Assembly (NCBI RefSeq): GCF_017814915.1
Contig: NZ_JAGIPZ010000007.1
Location: 124,001 to 188,000 of the forward strand
Direction: 5' to 3'
Length of the DNA: 64,000 nt
DNA from: Herbaspirillum sp. LeCh32-8
Lineage (GTDB): Bacteria; Pseudomonadota; Gammaproteobacteria; Burkholderiales; Burkholderiaceae_D
Part shown: positions 16,212-24,060 of the stretch, one piece after another
How positions within the stretch are numbered: position 1 is the first letter of the stretch
How the letters are laid out: the number at the start of each line of letters is the position of its first letter
Made by a program: the position numbers and the translations under genes
Notes under the pieces: model-generated
Database searches by the model: none
What the model saw: the letters and a program-made list of their open reading frames with translations, nothing else
Told to the model about the DNA's origin: nothing

Positions 16212-17165
16212 ATGCAGCAACGCAAGCTTGGCAAATCCGATATCGCCGTGGCGCCGCTGGCCTTCGGCGGCAATGTCTTCGGTTGGAGCATTGACGAGAA
16301 GACCTCCTTTTCCATCCTCGACAAGTTCGTCGAGTCCGGCCTGAACCTGATCGACACGGCTGACGTCTACTCGCGCTGGGTGCCCGGCAACCAAGGCGGC
16401 GAGTCCGAGACCATCATCGGCAAATGGCTGGCCCAGGGCGGCCGCCGCGACAAGGTGGTGATTGCCACCAAGGTCGGCAAGGACATGGGCGAGGGCCGCG
16501 TCGGACTGAAGAAGGATTACATTCTGCGTGCGGTGGAAGATTCGCTGCGTCGCCTGCAGACCGACTACATCGACCTCTACCAGTCCCACTACGACGACAA
16601 GTCGACGCCCTTCGAAGAGACGCTGGAGGCTTACGGCACGCTGGTCAAGCAAGGCAAGGTGCGTATCATCGGCGCCTCCAACTACGATGCCAAACGCCTG
16701 GCCGAGGCGCGAGAGGTGGGTGAACGGCTGGGCCTGCCGCTGTACCAGACGCTGCAGCCGGAATACAGCCTGATCGAGCGCGCCTCGTTTGAGAAGGAGC
16801 TGGAGCCGTATTGCCTGCAGCACGGCGTGGGCGTGATCGGCTTCTACTCGCTGGCCAGCGGCTTCCTGAGCGGCAAGTACCGTTCCGAAGCCGACCTCGG
16901 CAAGAGCCCCGCGCGCGGTGGTCGCGTGAAGAGCTATCTCAACGAACGCGGGCTGAAGATCCTGGCCGCGCTCGACACCGTCGCGCAGCGCGTGGATGCG
17001 CCGCAGGCCTCGGTGGCGCTGGCATGGCTGATCGCACGCCCCAGCGTGACGGCGCCGATCGCCAGCGCGACGTCGCTGCAGCAGCTCGACGCACTGGTGA
17101 AGGCGACGCAGTTGAAGCTCTCCGCGGAAGACATTGCTTTGCTGGATCAGGCCAGCGCGTATTGA
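16212..17165 (+). CDS. Aldo/keto reductase
   Basis: 317 residues from the ATG at 16212, preceded by AAGGAG at 7 bases. A TIM-barrel oxidoreductase using NADPH: catalytic Asp and Tyr in DTADVYSRW, Lys in VIATKVGKDMG, and His in YQSHYDDKSTPFEE; the cofactor phosphate region is SARGGRVKSYLNERG and the C-terminal SVTAPIASATSL. The pattern is closest to the YajO/YakC-like bacterial branch that reduces small aldehydes and ketones. It is a single gene with its own terminator and a repeat element downstream; no pathway context. Confidence 0.92.
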   Translation: MQQRKLGKSDIAVAPLAFGGNVFGWSIDEKTSFSILDKFVESGLNLIDTADVYSRWVPGNQGGESETIIGKWLAQGGRRDKVVIATKVGKDMGEGRVGLKKDYILRAVEDSLRRLQTDYIDLYQSHYDDKSTPFEETLEAYGTLVKQGKVRIIGASNYDAKRLAEAREVGERLGLPLYQTLQPEYSLIERASFEKELEPYCLQHGVGVIGFYSLASGFLSGKYRSEADLGKSPARGGRVKSYLNERGLKILAALDTVAQRVDAPQASVALAWLIARPSVTAPIASATSLQQLDALVKATQLKLSAEDIALLDQASAY

Positions 17166-17195
17166 TGTTTTGCACGCGCTGTTCGCTGTGCGACG

Positions 17196-17286
17196 AACGA
17201 CACTGGGCCCCTGCTTTCGCAGGGGCGACGGCGGGTGAAATTCAAGTAGCCTGTCGTTCCTGCGAAAGCAGGAACCCAGTGTCGTT
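17196..17286. repeat. 91-bp palindromic intergenic repeat element
   Basis: Terminal inverted repeats AACGACACTGGG and CCCAGTGTCGTT bound the element. Inside each end lies a smaller palindrome, CCCCTGCTTTCGCAGGGG on the left and TTCCTGCGAAAGCAGGAA on the right. The wording CTGGG-TCCCTGC-GAAAGCAGG resembles short palindromic repeats scattered between genes in many proteobacteria. It carries no ORF. It lies between the aldo/keto reductase stop and a terminator. Confidence 0.75.
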
Positions 17287-17324
17287 TGGCATCAGGTCGC
17301 GCACCGCGTTGATCGCCATGAAAT

Positions 17325-17353
17325 AAAAATGCCGGCATCACGCCGGCATTTTT
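17325..17353. terminator. Bidirectional terminator between aldo/keto reductase and MFS genes
   Basis: AAAAATGCCGGC, 5-base loop, GCCGGCATTTTT. It can act in both directions for these two convergent genes. Confidence 0.9.
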
Positions 17354-17373
17354 CATGGATTCAAAAGAACCGC

Positions 17374-18648
17374 TTACCCGCCCACCCGCGCCAGGTAGCG
17401 CGCACGCCACGGCTTCAACACCAGCAGCGCCAGGCAGGCCGCCAGGATATCGAGCGTGATGGCGGTGCCGAAGACCGGATGCCAGCTGCCGGTCTTTTCA
17501 TGCATCATCGCCGCCAGCGGGCCGCCGAAGATCGAGCCGATGCCCTGCGAGATGTACAGCCAACCGTAATTGGCAGTGGCGTTGCGGGTGCCGAAGGTGT
17601 CGGTCAGGGTCGACGGGAACAGCGAGAAGATCTCGCCCCAGCCGAAGAACACCACGCCCGACAGCAGCACGAACAGCACCGCATTGTCGCGCGTGGCCAG
17701 CCACAGCGCCATGGCCACGCCTTCCAGCGCGAAGGCCACGAACATGGTGTTCTCGCGGCCCCAGCGGTCCGACACCCAGCCGAAGAACGGGCGCGTCAGG
17801 CCGTTGGTCAGGCGGTCGATGGTCAGCGCCAGCGGCAGCGCCGCCAGGCCGAACACCATCACGTTGGCCACGCCGAAGTCGCGCGCGAAGGTGGCCATCT
17901 GCGAGGTCACCATCAGGCCCGAGGTCGACATCATGGTCATCATCACGAACATCAGCCAGAACAGCGGCGTGCGCAGCATCTGGCGTGGCGCCAGGTCGAG
18001 CTTGCTGGCGGCGATTGCCGGGGCCGGCATGGCGGCGCTCTGGGCGGCGTCGGGCGAGCGCAGAGCCTGCGCGGCGATCACGCCGATCACGGCGAACACC
18101 AGGCCGAACTGCCACAGCGTGGTTTCAAGACCGGATGCGGCCAGCGAGCTGGCAATCGGGAAGGTGGTCAGGATCGCGCCCATGCCGTAGCCGGCCGCCA
18201 CCATGCCCACTGCGAAGCCGCGGCGATCCGGGAACCAGCGCACCATCTGGCCCACCACGCCGATGTAGACGATGCCGGTGCCCAGGCCGCCCACCAGGCC
18301 ATAGGCCAGGTAGAACATGCCGATGCTGGTGGCTTGCGCGGCCAATACCCACGACAGGCCCGACATGAAGGTGCCGATGGCGATCAGGCGGCGCGCGCCG
18401 AAGCGCTCGATCAGGCCGCCCTGGAAGGGCGAGAAGAAAGTCTGTAGCACGATCAGCATCGAGAAGGTGATCTGCAGCTCCGACAGCGGCACGCCGAGCT
18501 TGGCGGTCAGCGGCTTGGTGAACAGCGTCCATACGTATTGCGGACTGGAAATGGTCATCATGCAGACCAGGCCGATGAAGAGCTGGAACCAGCGATTGCG
18601 CAGCAGGCCTTGCGCACTGGCGGGCGCCGTTTGGGTGAGGGTGGTCAT
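17374..18648 (-). CDS. Oxalate/formate-type MFS transporter (OxlT family)
   Basis: 424 residues from the ATG at 18648 with GGAGAAA upstream; a longer frame has no support. Twelve membrane helices of the major facilitator superfamily. The start NRWFQLFIGLVCMMTISSPQ followed by YVWTLFTKPL, the loop GGLIERFGARRLIAIGTFMSG and YGLVGGLGTGIVYIGVVGQMVRWFPDRRG are characteristic of the OxlT/monocarboxylate branch. OxlT exchanges oxalate for formate; related proteins carry other mono- and dicarboxylates. No oxalate-degrading enzymes (frc, oxc) are nearby, so the substrate is uncertain. A palindrome in its upstream region and a GntR gene next door suggest ligand-induced control. Confidence 0.85.
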   Translation of the reverse strand: MTTLTQTAPASAQGLLRNRWFQLFIGLVCMMTISSPQYVWTLFTKPLTAKLGVPLSELQITFSMLIVLQTFFSPFQGGLIERFGARRLIAIGTFMSGLSWVLAAQATSIGMFYLAYGLVGGLGTGIVYIGVVGQMVRWFPDRRGFAVGMVAAGYGMGAILTTFPIASSLAASGLETTLWQFGLVFAVIGVIAAQALRSPDAAQSAAMPAPAIAASKLDLAPRQMLRTPLFWLMFVMMTMMSTSGLMVTSQMATFARDFGVANVMVFGLAALPLALTIDRLTNGLTRPFFGWVSDRWGRENTMFVAFALEGVAMALWLATRDNAVLFVLLSGVVFFGWGEIFSLFPSTLTDTFGTRNATANYGWLYISQGIGSIFGGPLAAMMHEKTGSWHPVFGTAITLDILAACLALLVLKPWRARYLARVGG

Positions 18649-18743
18649 GGTGCGTTTCTCCTGTACTTGAGTGCCATGGGAACAGCGCTGGAACAACGGA
18701 TTGGTAACGCCGGGACGAGGGCGCCCCCGGGTGCCTTCGTCGA

Positions 18744-18763
18744 AATTTATGCATACATAAATT
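18744..18763. promoter_or_regulatory. Palindromic operator candidate for the adjacent GntR regulator
   Basis: AATTTATG CATA CATAAATT, an 8+8 perfect inverted repeat, 96 bases before the MFS start codon. On the minus strand a TTGTCG-like -35 (18774-18769) and CATAAA-like -10 inside the palindrome can be drawn. GntR/FCD regulators bind such AT-rich palindromes, so repression of the MFS gene is plausible. The rest of the 293-base interval is GC-rich and featureless. Confidence 0.55.
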
Positions 18764-18941
18764 CTGTCCCGACAAAAGCAGGTTCCGTGCCATTGGCAGA
18801 GCGGCAAGAGGGAGGAAAAAGGGAGGAAGGCCGCGGCAGTCCGTGTAGCGCTAGGGAGGCGAGAATGCGGCTCGCCGGGCGGGGCGGCACGGCCCGTCGC
18901 GGCTCAGCGCCGCCGCACTATTTGCGGGATTTTGCGGGATC

Positions 18942-19697
18942 TCAGCCGAAGCGCTTGCGCCGCGACTGTGCCGTGGACTGCACCACAGCGGTGTGCACCG
19001 TGGCGGCGCGCACCTGCTCCAGGCGCTCGATGGTGATGCGTTCGACCACGGTGTGGCTGCCTTCGATATGGCGCGCCACCAGGGTGGCAGCGTCGTCAGC
19101 GTCGCCCTGCGCGATCGCCTCTAGGATGGCGGCGTGCTCGTCGTAAGTGTCGGCGATGCAGTCGCCGTAGGCGAAATCCAGGCGGCGCATGATGCGCAGC
19201 TGGTCGGTGACCTGTCGGTAGACGGCATCGGTCTCGGGATTGCCGGCGGCGGCCACCAGTGCGCAGTGGAAGTGCTCGTCCAACGCCGCCACCTGCAGGC
19301 CGTCGTCCAGGCGCTTGCCGGGCCGGACCCGCCAACTGCGGCTGAGTTCCTTGACCAGCGCGCGTCGCGCGGCATCGTCGACACGCGCCGAGCACAGCTT
19401 GCCGACCGCATGCAGCTCGATCATCTCGCGCAGTTCATACAGGGAGGCGAAGCGCGCCAGATCGATCGGCACCACTTCCCAGCCGTTGCGGAAGTAGCCG
19501 CGCACCAGGCCTTCGCTCTGCAACCGCATCAGCGCCTCGCGCACCGGCGTGCGCGATACCTGCAGCCGCTCGGCCACGTCGTTCTCGGCAAAGCGGTCGC
19601 CCGGCAGCAGGCGGAAGGCGTAGATGTCTTCGCGCAGGATGCTGTAGACGGTGTCGGTCAGCTTGCCGGCGGGGCGGGCGTCGATCGCGGGTGGCAT
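18942..19697 (-). CDS. GntR-family transcriptional regulator with FCD domain
   Basis: 251 residues from the ATG at 19697; a longer frame to 19766 is possible but its extra 23 residues look non-coding. Residues about 12-75 form the winged helix (RLLPGDRFAENDVAERLQVS then RTPVREALMRLQSEGLV). The FCD domain follows, with ELREMIELHAVGKL, LDEHFHCALVAAAGNP and DEHAAILEAIAQGD. The His/Asp pattern would bind a metal and a carboxylate ligand. It is encoded on the same strand as the OxlT-like transporter, upstream of it, and is its likely regulator through the palindrome at 18744. The last 30 residues are a poorly conserved Arg/Thr/Val tail. Confidence 0.88.
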   Translation of the reverse strand: MPPAIDARPAGKLTDTVYSILREDIYAFRLLPGDRFAENDVAERLQVSRTPVREALMRLQSEGLVRGYFRNGWEVVPIDLARFASLYELREMIELHAVGKLCSARVDDAARRALVKELSRSWRVRPGKRLDDGLQVAALDEHFHCALVAAAGNPETDAVYRQVTDQLRIMRRLDFAYGDCIADTYDEHAAILEAIAQGDADDAATLVARHIEGSHTVVERITIERLEQVRAATVHTAVVQSTAQSRRKRFG

Positions 19698-19777
19698 GGC
19701 GGCGGCTTCATGGTTGGTGGCACAGGCGCCGCCCATGGTAGCGCAAGCCGCACGCCGATGGCGCAAACCGGATGTGC

Positions 19778-19802
19778 AAAAGCCCGCGCGGGGCGGGCTT
19801 TG
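19778..19802 (-). terminator. Terminator of the TonB receptor gene
   Basis: Read leftward: AAAGCCCGC, 5-base loop, GCGGGCTTT then TGC. It sits 39 bases past the receptor stop and just before the GntR gene. Confidence 0.65.
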
Positions 19803-19840
19803 CGGTGGCGCGGGCGCGCATCAGATGGGCGACGCAGCCA

Positions 19841-22300
19841 TCACCAGCTGTAACGGGCGCTGGTGAATATGCTGCGCGTGGCGCCCCAGTAGCAGGCCGA
19901 AGAGCTGCAGGTCGACAAGTATTGCTTGTTGAACAGGTTGTTGGCGTTCACCGCGAAGCGCCACTTCTGGTAGTCGTAGTACAGCGCGGCGTCGGCCAGC
20001 GTGCGGCCGCCCACACGGTACAGGTTGGACGAGTCGCCGTAGGTCGGACCGACGTAGCGCAGCCCCGCACCCATGCCCAGTCCGGCCAGCGGGCCGTCCG
20101 GCAGGCGGTAGTCGAGCCAGGCCGAGGCGATGTGGCGCGGCACCAGCGGCACGTCCTTGCCCAGTTCGGTGGCGACCGCGCTCTGCTTCACCTTGGCGTC
20201 GGTATAGGAGTACGAGGCGGTCAGGTCCAGGCCTTTCCTGAGCGAGGTCTTGGCTTCCAGCTCCAGGCCGCGCGAGCGCACCTTGCCCACCTGGCGCGTG
20301 AGCAGCGTGGCGGGATCGGTGGTGGTGACGTTGGTCTTCTCCAGGTTGTACACGGCAGCGGTGTAGAGCGTGCCGCCGTCGGCCGGCTGGTACTTCAGGC
20401 CGACTTCGGTCTGCTTGCCGCGGGTCGGGTCGTACGGATTGCCGGTGCTGGAGTTCACGCCCACCTGCGGCAGGAATGAGGTCGAGTAGCTGGCATAGGT
20501 CGAGAGCTCGGGCGTGATCAGGTAGGTCAGGCCCACGCGGCCGGAGGCGGCGCTGTCGTTCTGCGTGCGGCCGAGCCGGGTGAGGTGGTTGTCGGTGACG
20601 GTGCGCACCTCGTCGTAGCGACCACCCAGGGTCAGCACCCAGCGCTGCGCGAATTTCATCTGGTCCTGCGCATACAGGCCGATCTGCTGCTGCGAGGTGC
20701 GGGTGTCGAGCTGCAGCGTGGACGGCAACGTGAAGGCCTGGCCGTACACCGGATTGGACAGGTTCAGCGTGGGCTCGGCGCCGATCCAGCGCATCGCATT
20801 GGCGTTGACGAAGTTGGCGTCCACGCCGAACAGCACGGCGTGGCGCGTGGCGCCCAACTGCAGGTCGCCTGCCAATTGGTTGTCCAGCGCAAACTGCTCC
20901 AGATCCTCGACGCGGCGGAAGGCGTAGCGGTTCACCGTCACGCCGTCGGCCTGCAGGCCGTTGAGCATGGTCTTGTTGAACAGCGGCAGGCGGTTCTTGC
21001 CGTAGCGCGCCTTCTGGTTGAAGGTCCAGTGCTCGGAGAGCTTGTGCTCCAGCAGGTAGGTGAAGGTGGCTTGCTCGGTCTCGTACTTGTCGAACTCTTT
21101 TTCCGAGTACGAGATGTGGGTCGGCCGCAGGTTGGGCGACGGGTAGGTCCACGACCAGTTGTTGGCCAGGCCGACGCGGTCGCTCAGGTAGTCCGCCAGG
21201 AGCGTCACGCGGGTGACGCCCGAGGGGCGCCAGGTCAGGCCGCCGGCGACGTAGCGGCGTTCGTTGCGGTCGTCGAAGACGTTGTTGCCGTTGCGCGCCA
21301 GGCCGGTCAGGCGGTAGGAGAATTCACCGTCCTTGTCGAGCGCGCCGCCCAGGTCGAACTGGGCCTGGCGCACGTTGTGGTTGCCGAAGCCGGCCTGCAC
21401 CTCGTGCAGCGGCTCGGTGACCGGCATCTTGCTGGTGCGGTTGACCATGCCGCCGGCCTCGGTCTGGCCGTACAGCGTGGAGGAGGGGCCGCGCAGGATC
21501 TCGATGCTTTCCAGGCCATAGGGTTCGCTGCGGAAGAAGCTGTAGCTGTTGGTCGCCTGGCGCAGGCCGTCGCGGTAGTCGCTGGTGGCTTGGCCGTCAA
21601 AGCCGCGGATCATCAGCCAGTCGTAGCCCTTGGAGTCGGGGCCGTAGGTCTCGATGGCCACGCCGGGCACGTAGCGCAGCGCCTCGGTCACGCTTTGCAC
21701 GCCGCGCGAGTCCATTTCCGCGCGGGTGATGACGGACACCGACTGCGGCGTTTCCAGCAACGGCGCGCTGCTCTTGGTGGCGAAGCCGGCGCTGCGCGCC
21801 ACGTAGCCGACGGTGCCGGAGGCGGCTTCGGCCTCGGCTTTGCCGCTTACCTGGACCTGGGGCAATGTGCCGTCGGCTGTCGTGCCGGCCGGAATCTTGC
21901 GCAGGATATAGCCGCCGTCGGCGCGGCGTTCGGCGGCGAAGCCGCTGCCCGAGAGCAGGCGGCCGAAACCTTCGTCAACCGAGTAGCTCCCCTGCAGGCC
22001 ACGGCTTTGCAGCTGGCTCAGCAGGCCCGCGTCGAATGACAGCGGCACGCCCGACAGCGCCGCGAACTGCGCCAGCACATGGCCCAGCGGACCCGGGCCG
22101 ATGGCGTAGCTGCGCACCCCGGCCGCATTGGCGGCATCCGAGGTTGCGGCGGCGCCGGCGGCCATGGGGACGATGGCGCATGACAGCGCCATGCCGAGCA
22201 GCAGGCCGTGCACGGCGTGAGCGATCGGCGTGCGGCGCGCCGGGGCGCAGGCAGGTATGGACGAACGGGCGGCCGGACGGCGGTATTGCAGGGAGCGCAA
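19841..22300 (-). CDS. TonB-dependent siderophore receptor with FecA-type signalling domain
   Basis: 819 residues. Signal peptide (VHGLLLGMALSCAIVPMAAG, cut near residue 50), then an STN signalling domain (YAIGPGPLGHVLAQFAALSG then VPLSFDAGLL, residues 65-135) that talks to FecR, a plug domain (ETPQSVSVITRAEMDSRGVQ; ILRGPSSTLYGQTEAGGMVN) and a 22-strand barrel ending in the outer-membrane signature ...ARYSW. The barrel strand LYAQDQMKFAQRWVLTLGGR is typical of siderophore receptors. With fecI and fecR upstream on the same strand it forms a cell-surface signalling unit: ligand binding outside would free the sigma factor to transcribe this gene. The siderophore is not known. Confidence 0.93.
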   Translation of the reverse strand: MRSLQYRRPAARSSIPACAPARRTPIAHAVHGLLLGMALSCAIVPMAAGAAATSDAANAAGVRSYAIGPGPLGHVLAQFAALSGVPLSFDAGLLSQLQSRGLQGSYSVDEGFGRLLSGSGFAAERRADGGYILRKIPAGTTADGTLPQVQVSGKAEAEAASGTVGYVARSAGFATKSSAPLLETPQSVSVITRAEMDSRGVQSVTEALRYVPGVAIETYGPDSKGYDWLMIRGFDGQATSDYRDGLRQATNSYSFFRSEPYGLESIEILRGPSSTLYGQTEAGGMVNRTSKMPVTEPLHEVQAGFGNHNVRQAQFDLGGALDKDGEFSYRLTGLARNGNNVFDDRNERRYVAGGLTWRPSGVTRVTLLADYLSDRVGLANNWSWTYPSPNLRPTHISYSEKEFDKYETEQATFTYLLEHKLSEHWTFNQKARYGKNRLPLFNKTMLNGLQADGVTVNRYAFRRVEDLEQFALDNQLAGDLQLGATRHAVLFGVDANFVNANAMRWIGAEPTLNLSNPVYGQAFTLPSTLQLDTRTSQQQIGLYAQDQMKFAQRWVLTLGGRYDEVRTVTDNHLTRLGRTQNDSAASGRVGLTYLITPELSTYASYSTSFLPQVGVNSSTGNPYDPTRGKQTEVGLKYQPADGGTLYTAAVYNLEKTNVTTTDPATLLTRQVGKVRSRGLELEAKTSLRKGLDLTASYSYTDAKVKQSAVATELGKDVPLVPRHIASAWLDYRLPDGPLAGLGMGAGLRYVGPTYGDSSNLYRVGGRTLADAALYYDYQKWRFAVNANNLFNKQYLSTCSSSACYWGATRSIFTSARYSW

Positions 22301-22409
22301 GATGGAATCCTTTCAGGCGATGTGAGTGAGATGACATCCGCTATACCGGCCGAGCGGCGCAAAAGTATCACTACGCATGAAGAATTTTTCCGGGGGAGAT
22401 GACGTCGGC

Positions 22410-23405
22410 TCAGGCCGGCTCGATGCTGATCCACCAGCGCGAGACCCGGCGCTGGCTCAGTTTGAGCGAGGCCGTGAGCACCGAGAGGCTGCGATCGATA
22501 TCGTCCAGCGGGAAGGCGCCGGTCACTTGCATGCCGGCGATGGCGGCATCGCAGCGCAGGACGCCGCGGCGATAGCGCGACAACTCGGCCAGGAGCTCGG
22601 CCAGCGGCATGTCCTTTGCCACCAGCATGCCCAGCTCCCACATGGCCGAGGCAGGATCGGCGGGACGGGCATCGGCGACGCCCAGCGCGCCGAAGCGGGT
22701 TTGCTCGCCGGCCTGCAGCACCAGTCGTTGCGCCGGATTGTTGTTGCGGATCTCGACCGCGCCTTCGAACACGGCCACGGCGGTGTCGTCCTCGAAGCGA
22801 CGCACCGAGAAGCGCGTGCCCAGCGCGTAGGCCTCGCCCTGCGGCGTCTGCACCAGCAGGCTGCGGTGCACCGGCGCCGGATCGGGCGCGGTGGTCACGA
22901 GGATCTCGCCGGCCAGCAGGCGGATGCGGCGTTCGTGCTGGTTGAACAGGATGTTCACTGCACTGTGGCTGTTCAAGACCAGGCGCGTGCCGTCCGGCAG
23001 CGTCTGGCTGCGGCGTTCGCCCACGGCGGTGCGCAGGTCGGCGCTGAGTTCTTCCCAAGGCTTCTCGCGCCAGGCCAGCCAGGCGGCGGGCAGCGCGGCC
23101 ATCGCCGCCAGCAGGCCCAGCGCGCGGCGGCGGCCGTTGCGGTTGGCCTGCTGCAGGGCGCCGCTGGCCGCGCCGGGCGGCAGTTCGCGCACCGTTCCCA
23201 TCATGCCGCGCAGGCTTTCCACGCGCGCCCATGCCGCGGCATGGCGCGGGTCGGCCTCGCGCCAGCGGCGCAGGGCGTCGGGATCGGCTTCGTTGGATTG
23301 CAGGCGCATCAGCCAGTCGACCGCTTCGCCAAGGATGCGCTGGTCGGGTTCAGGGGAGTCGTTACGAGCGCCGGCCGGCCGCGCGGGGGTGTCGTGCGCG
23401 GCCAT
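22410..23405 (-). CDS. FecR-type anti-sigma regulator
   Basis: 331 residues. An N-terminal cytoplasmic domain of unknown function DUF4880 type (AVDWLMRLQSNEADPDALRR then WREADPRHAAAWARVE), one membrane helix (RALGLLAAMAALPAAWLAW, about residue 95-112) and a periplasmic FecR domain (LPDGTRLVLNSHSAVNILF, RRIRLLAGEILVTTAPD, ALGTRFSVRRFEDDTAVAVF, EGAVEIRN) followed by an STN-like C-terminal part. It relays the signal from the receptor's STN domain across the inner membrane to the ECF sigma factor. It begins one base after the fecI stop. Confidence 0.92.
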   Translation of the reverse strand: MAAHDTPARPAGARNDSPEPDQRILGEAVDWLMRLQSNEADPDALRRWREADPRHAAAWARVESLRGMMGTVRELPPGAASGALQQANRNGRRRALGLLAAMAALPAAWLAWREKPWEELSADLRTAVGERRSQTLPDGTRLVLNSHSAVNILFNQHERRIRLLAGEILVTTAPDPAPVHRSLLVQTPQGEAYALGTRFSVRRFEDDTAVAVFEGAVEIRNNNPAQRLVLQAGEQTRFGALGVADARPADPASAMWELGMLVAKDMPLAELLAELSRYRRGVLRCDAAIAGMQVTGAFPLDDIDRSLSVLTASLKLSQRRVSRWWISIEPA

Positions 23406-23406
23406 G

Positions 23407-23910
23407 TCAGAGGGCAGTGAGGCAGGCTAGCAGGGCGCGCTTGATGTGACGCTTGACGGTGATCAGCGAGAGCTCGAGGCGCGCGGCGATCTCGGCGTAG
23501 GGCAGGCCGTCCAGTTGCGACAGCACGAAAGCCTCGCACACCTTGGGCGGCAGGCCGCGCAGCATGGCGTCGATGCGATGCAGGGTTTCCAGCACCAGCA
23601 GGCGCGTCTCGGGCGAGGGCGACTGGTCTTCCGGCAGCAGGGCGACGGTGTCGAGATAGGCGCGTTCGATATCTTCATGGCGCCAGCGGTCGATCAGCAG
23701 GCCCTTGGCGACCTTGGTGAGGAAGGCGCGCTGTTCGCCGTCCGGTTGCGGAAGGCGGCGTCCGCTCATGATGCGCACGAAGGTGTCGTGCACCAGGTCG
23801 GCGGCGGCGTCGCGGTTGCCCAGCTTGCCCGCCAGCCAGTGCTGCAGCCAGCCGCGATGCGTCACGTACATGCCGTGCACGGTTGCCGTCTGCGCGCTGT
23901 CGTTGGTCAC
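23407..23910 (-). CDS. ECF sigma factor of the FecI (iron) type
   Basis: 167 residues with sigma region 2 (NRDAAADLVHDTFVRIMSG, LLIDRWRHEDIERAYLDTV) and region 4 (LRGLPPKVCEAFVLSQLDGL then PYAEIAARLELSLITVKRHI). It directs polymerase to the TonB receptor gene when released by FecR. A strong Fur box lies about 50 bases upstream, so the whole fecI-fecR-receptor unit should be repressed by Fe2+-Fur. Gene order I-R-A on one strand is standard. Confidence 0.93.
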   Translation of the reverse strand: MTNDSAQTATVHGMYVTHRGWLQHWLAGKLGNRDAAADLVHDTFVRIMSGRRLPQPDGEQRAFLTKVAKGLLIDRWRHEDIERAYLDTVALLPEDQSPSPETRLLVLETLHRIDAMLRGLPPKVCEAFVLSQLDGLPYAEIAARLELSLITVKRHIKRALLACLTAL

Positions 23911-23959
23911 CGGAAGCTCCCTCTGAAGGAAGCTGCGATGGCTTCCCCGATTTGTAATT

Positions 23960-23978
23960 GATAATGATTATTAATTAT
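23960..23978. promoter_or_regulatory. Fur box upstream of fecI
   Basis: GATAATGATTATTAATTA matches the 19-base Fur consensus GATAATGATAATCATTATC in most positions of the left half and several of the right. It is the only AT-rich patch between the fecI start and the beta-lactamase gene. Confidence 0.8.
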
Positions 23979-24060
23979 ATATCAGGGAAGGCGGCGCGCA
24001 ATCGCCCCATCGTCGCCATGCGCCGCGCCTGCAGCGCAAGGCGGGCGCACGTCGTCGCGA

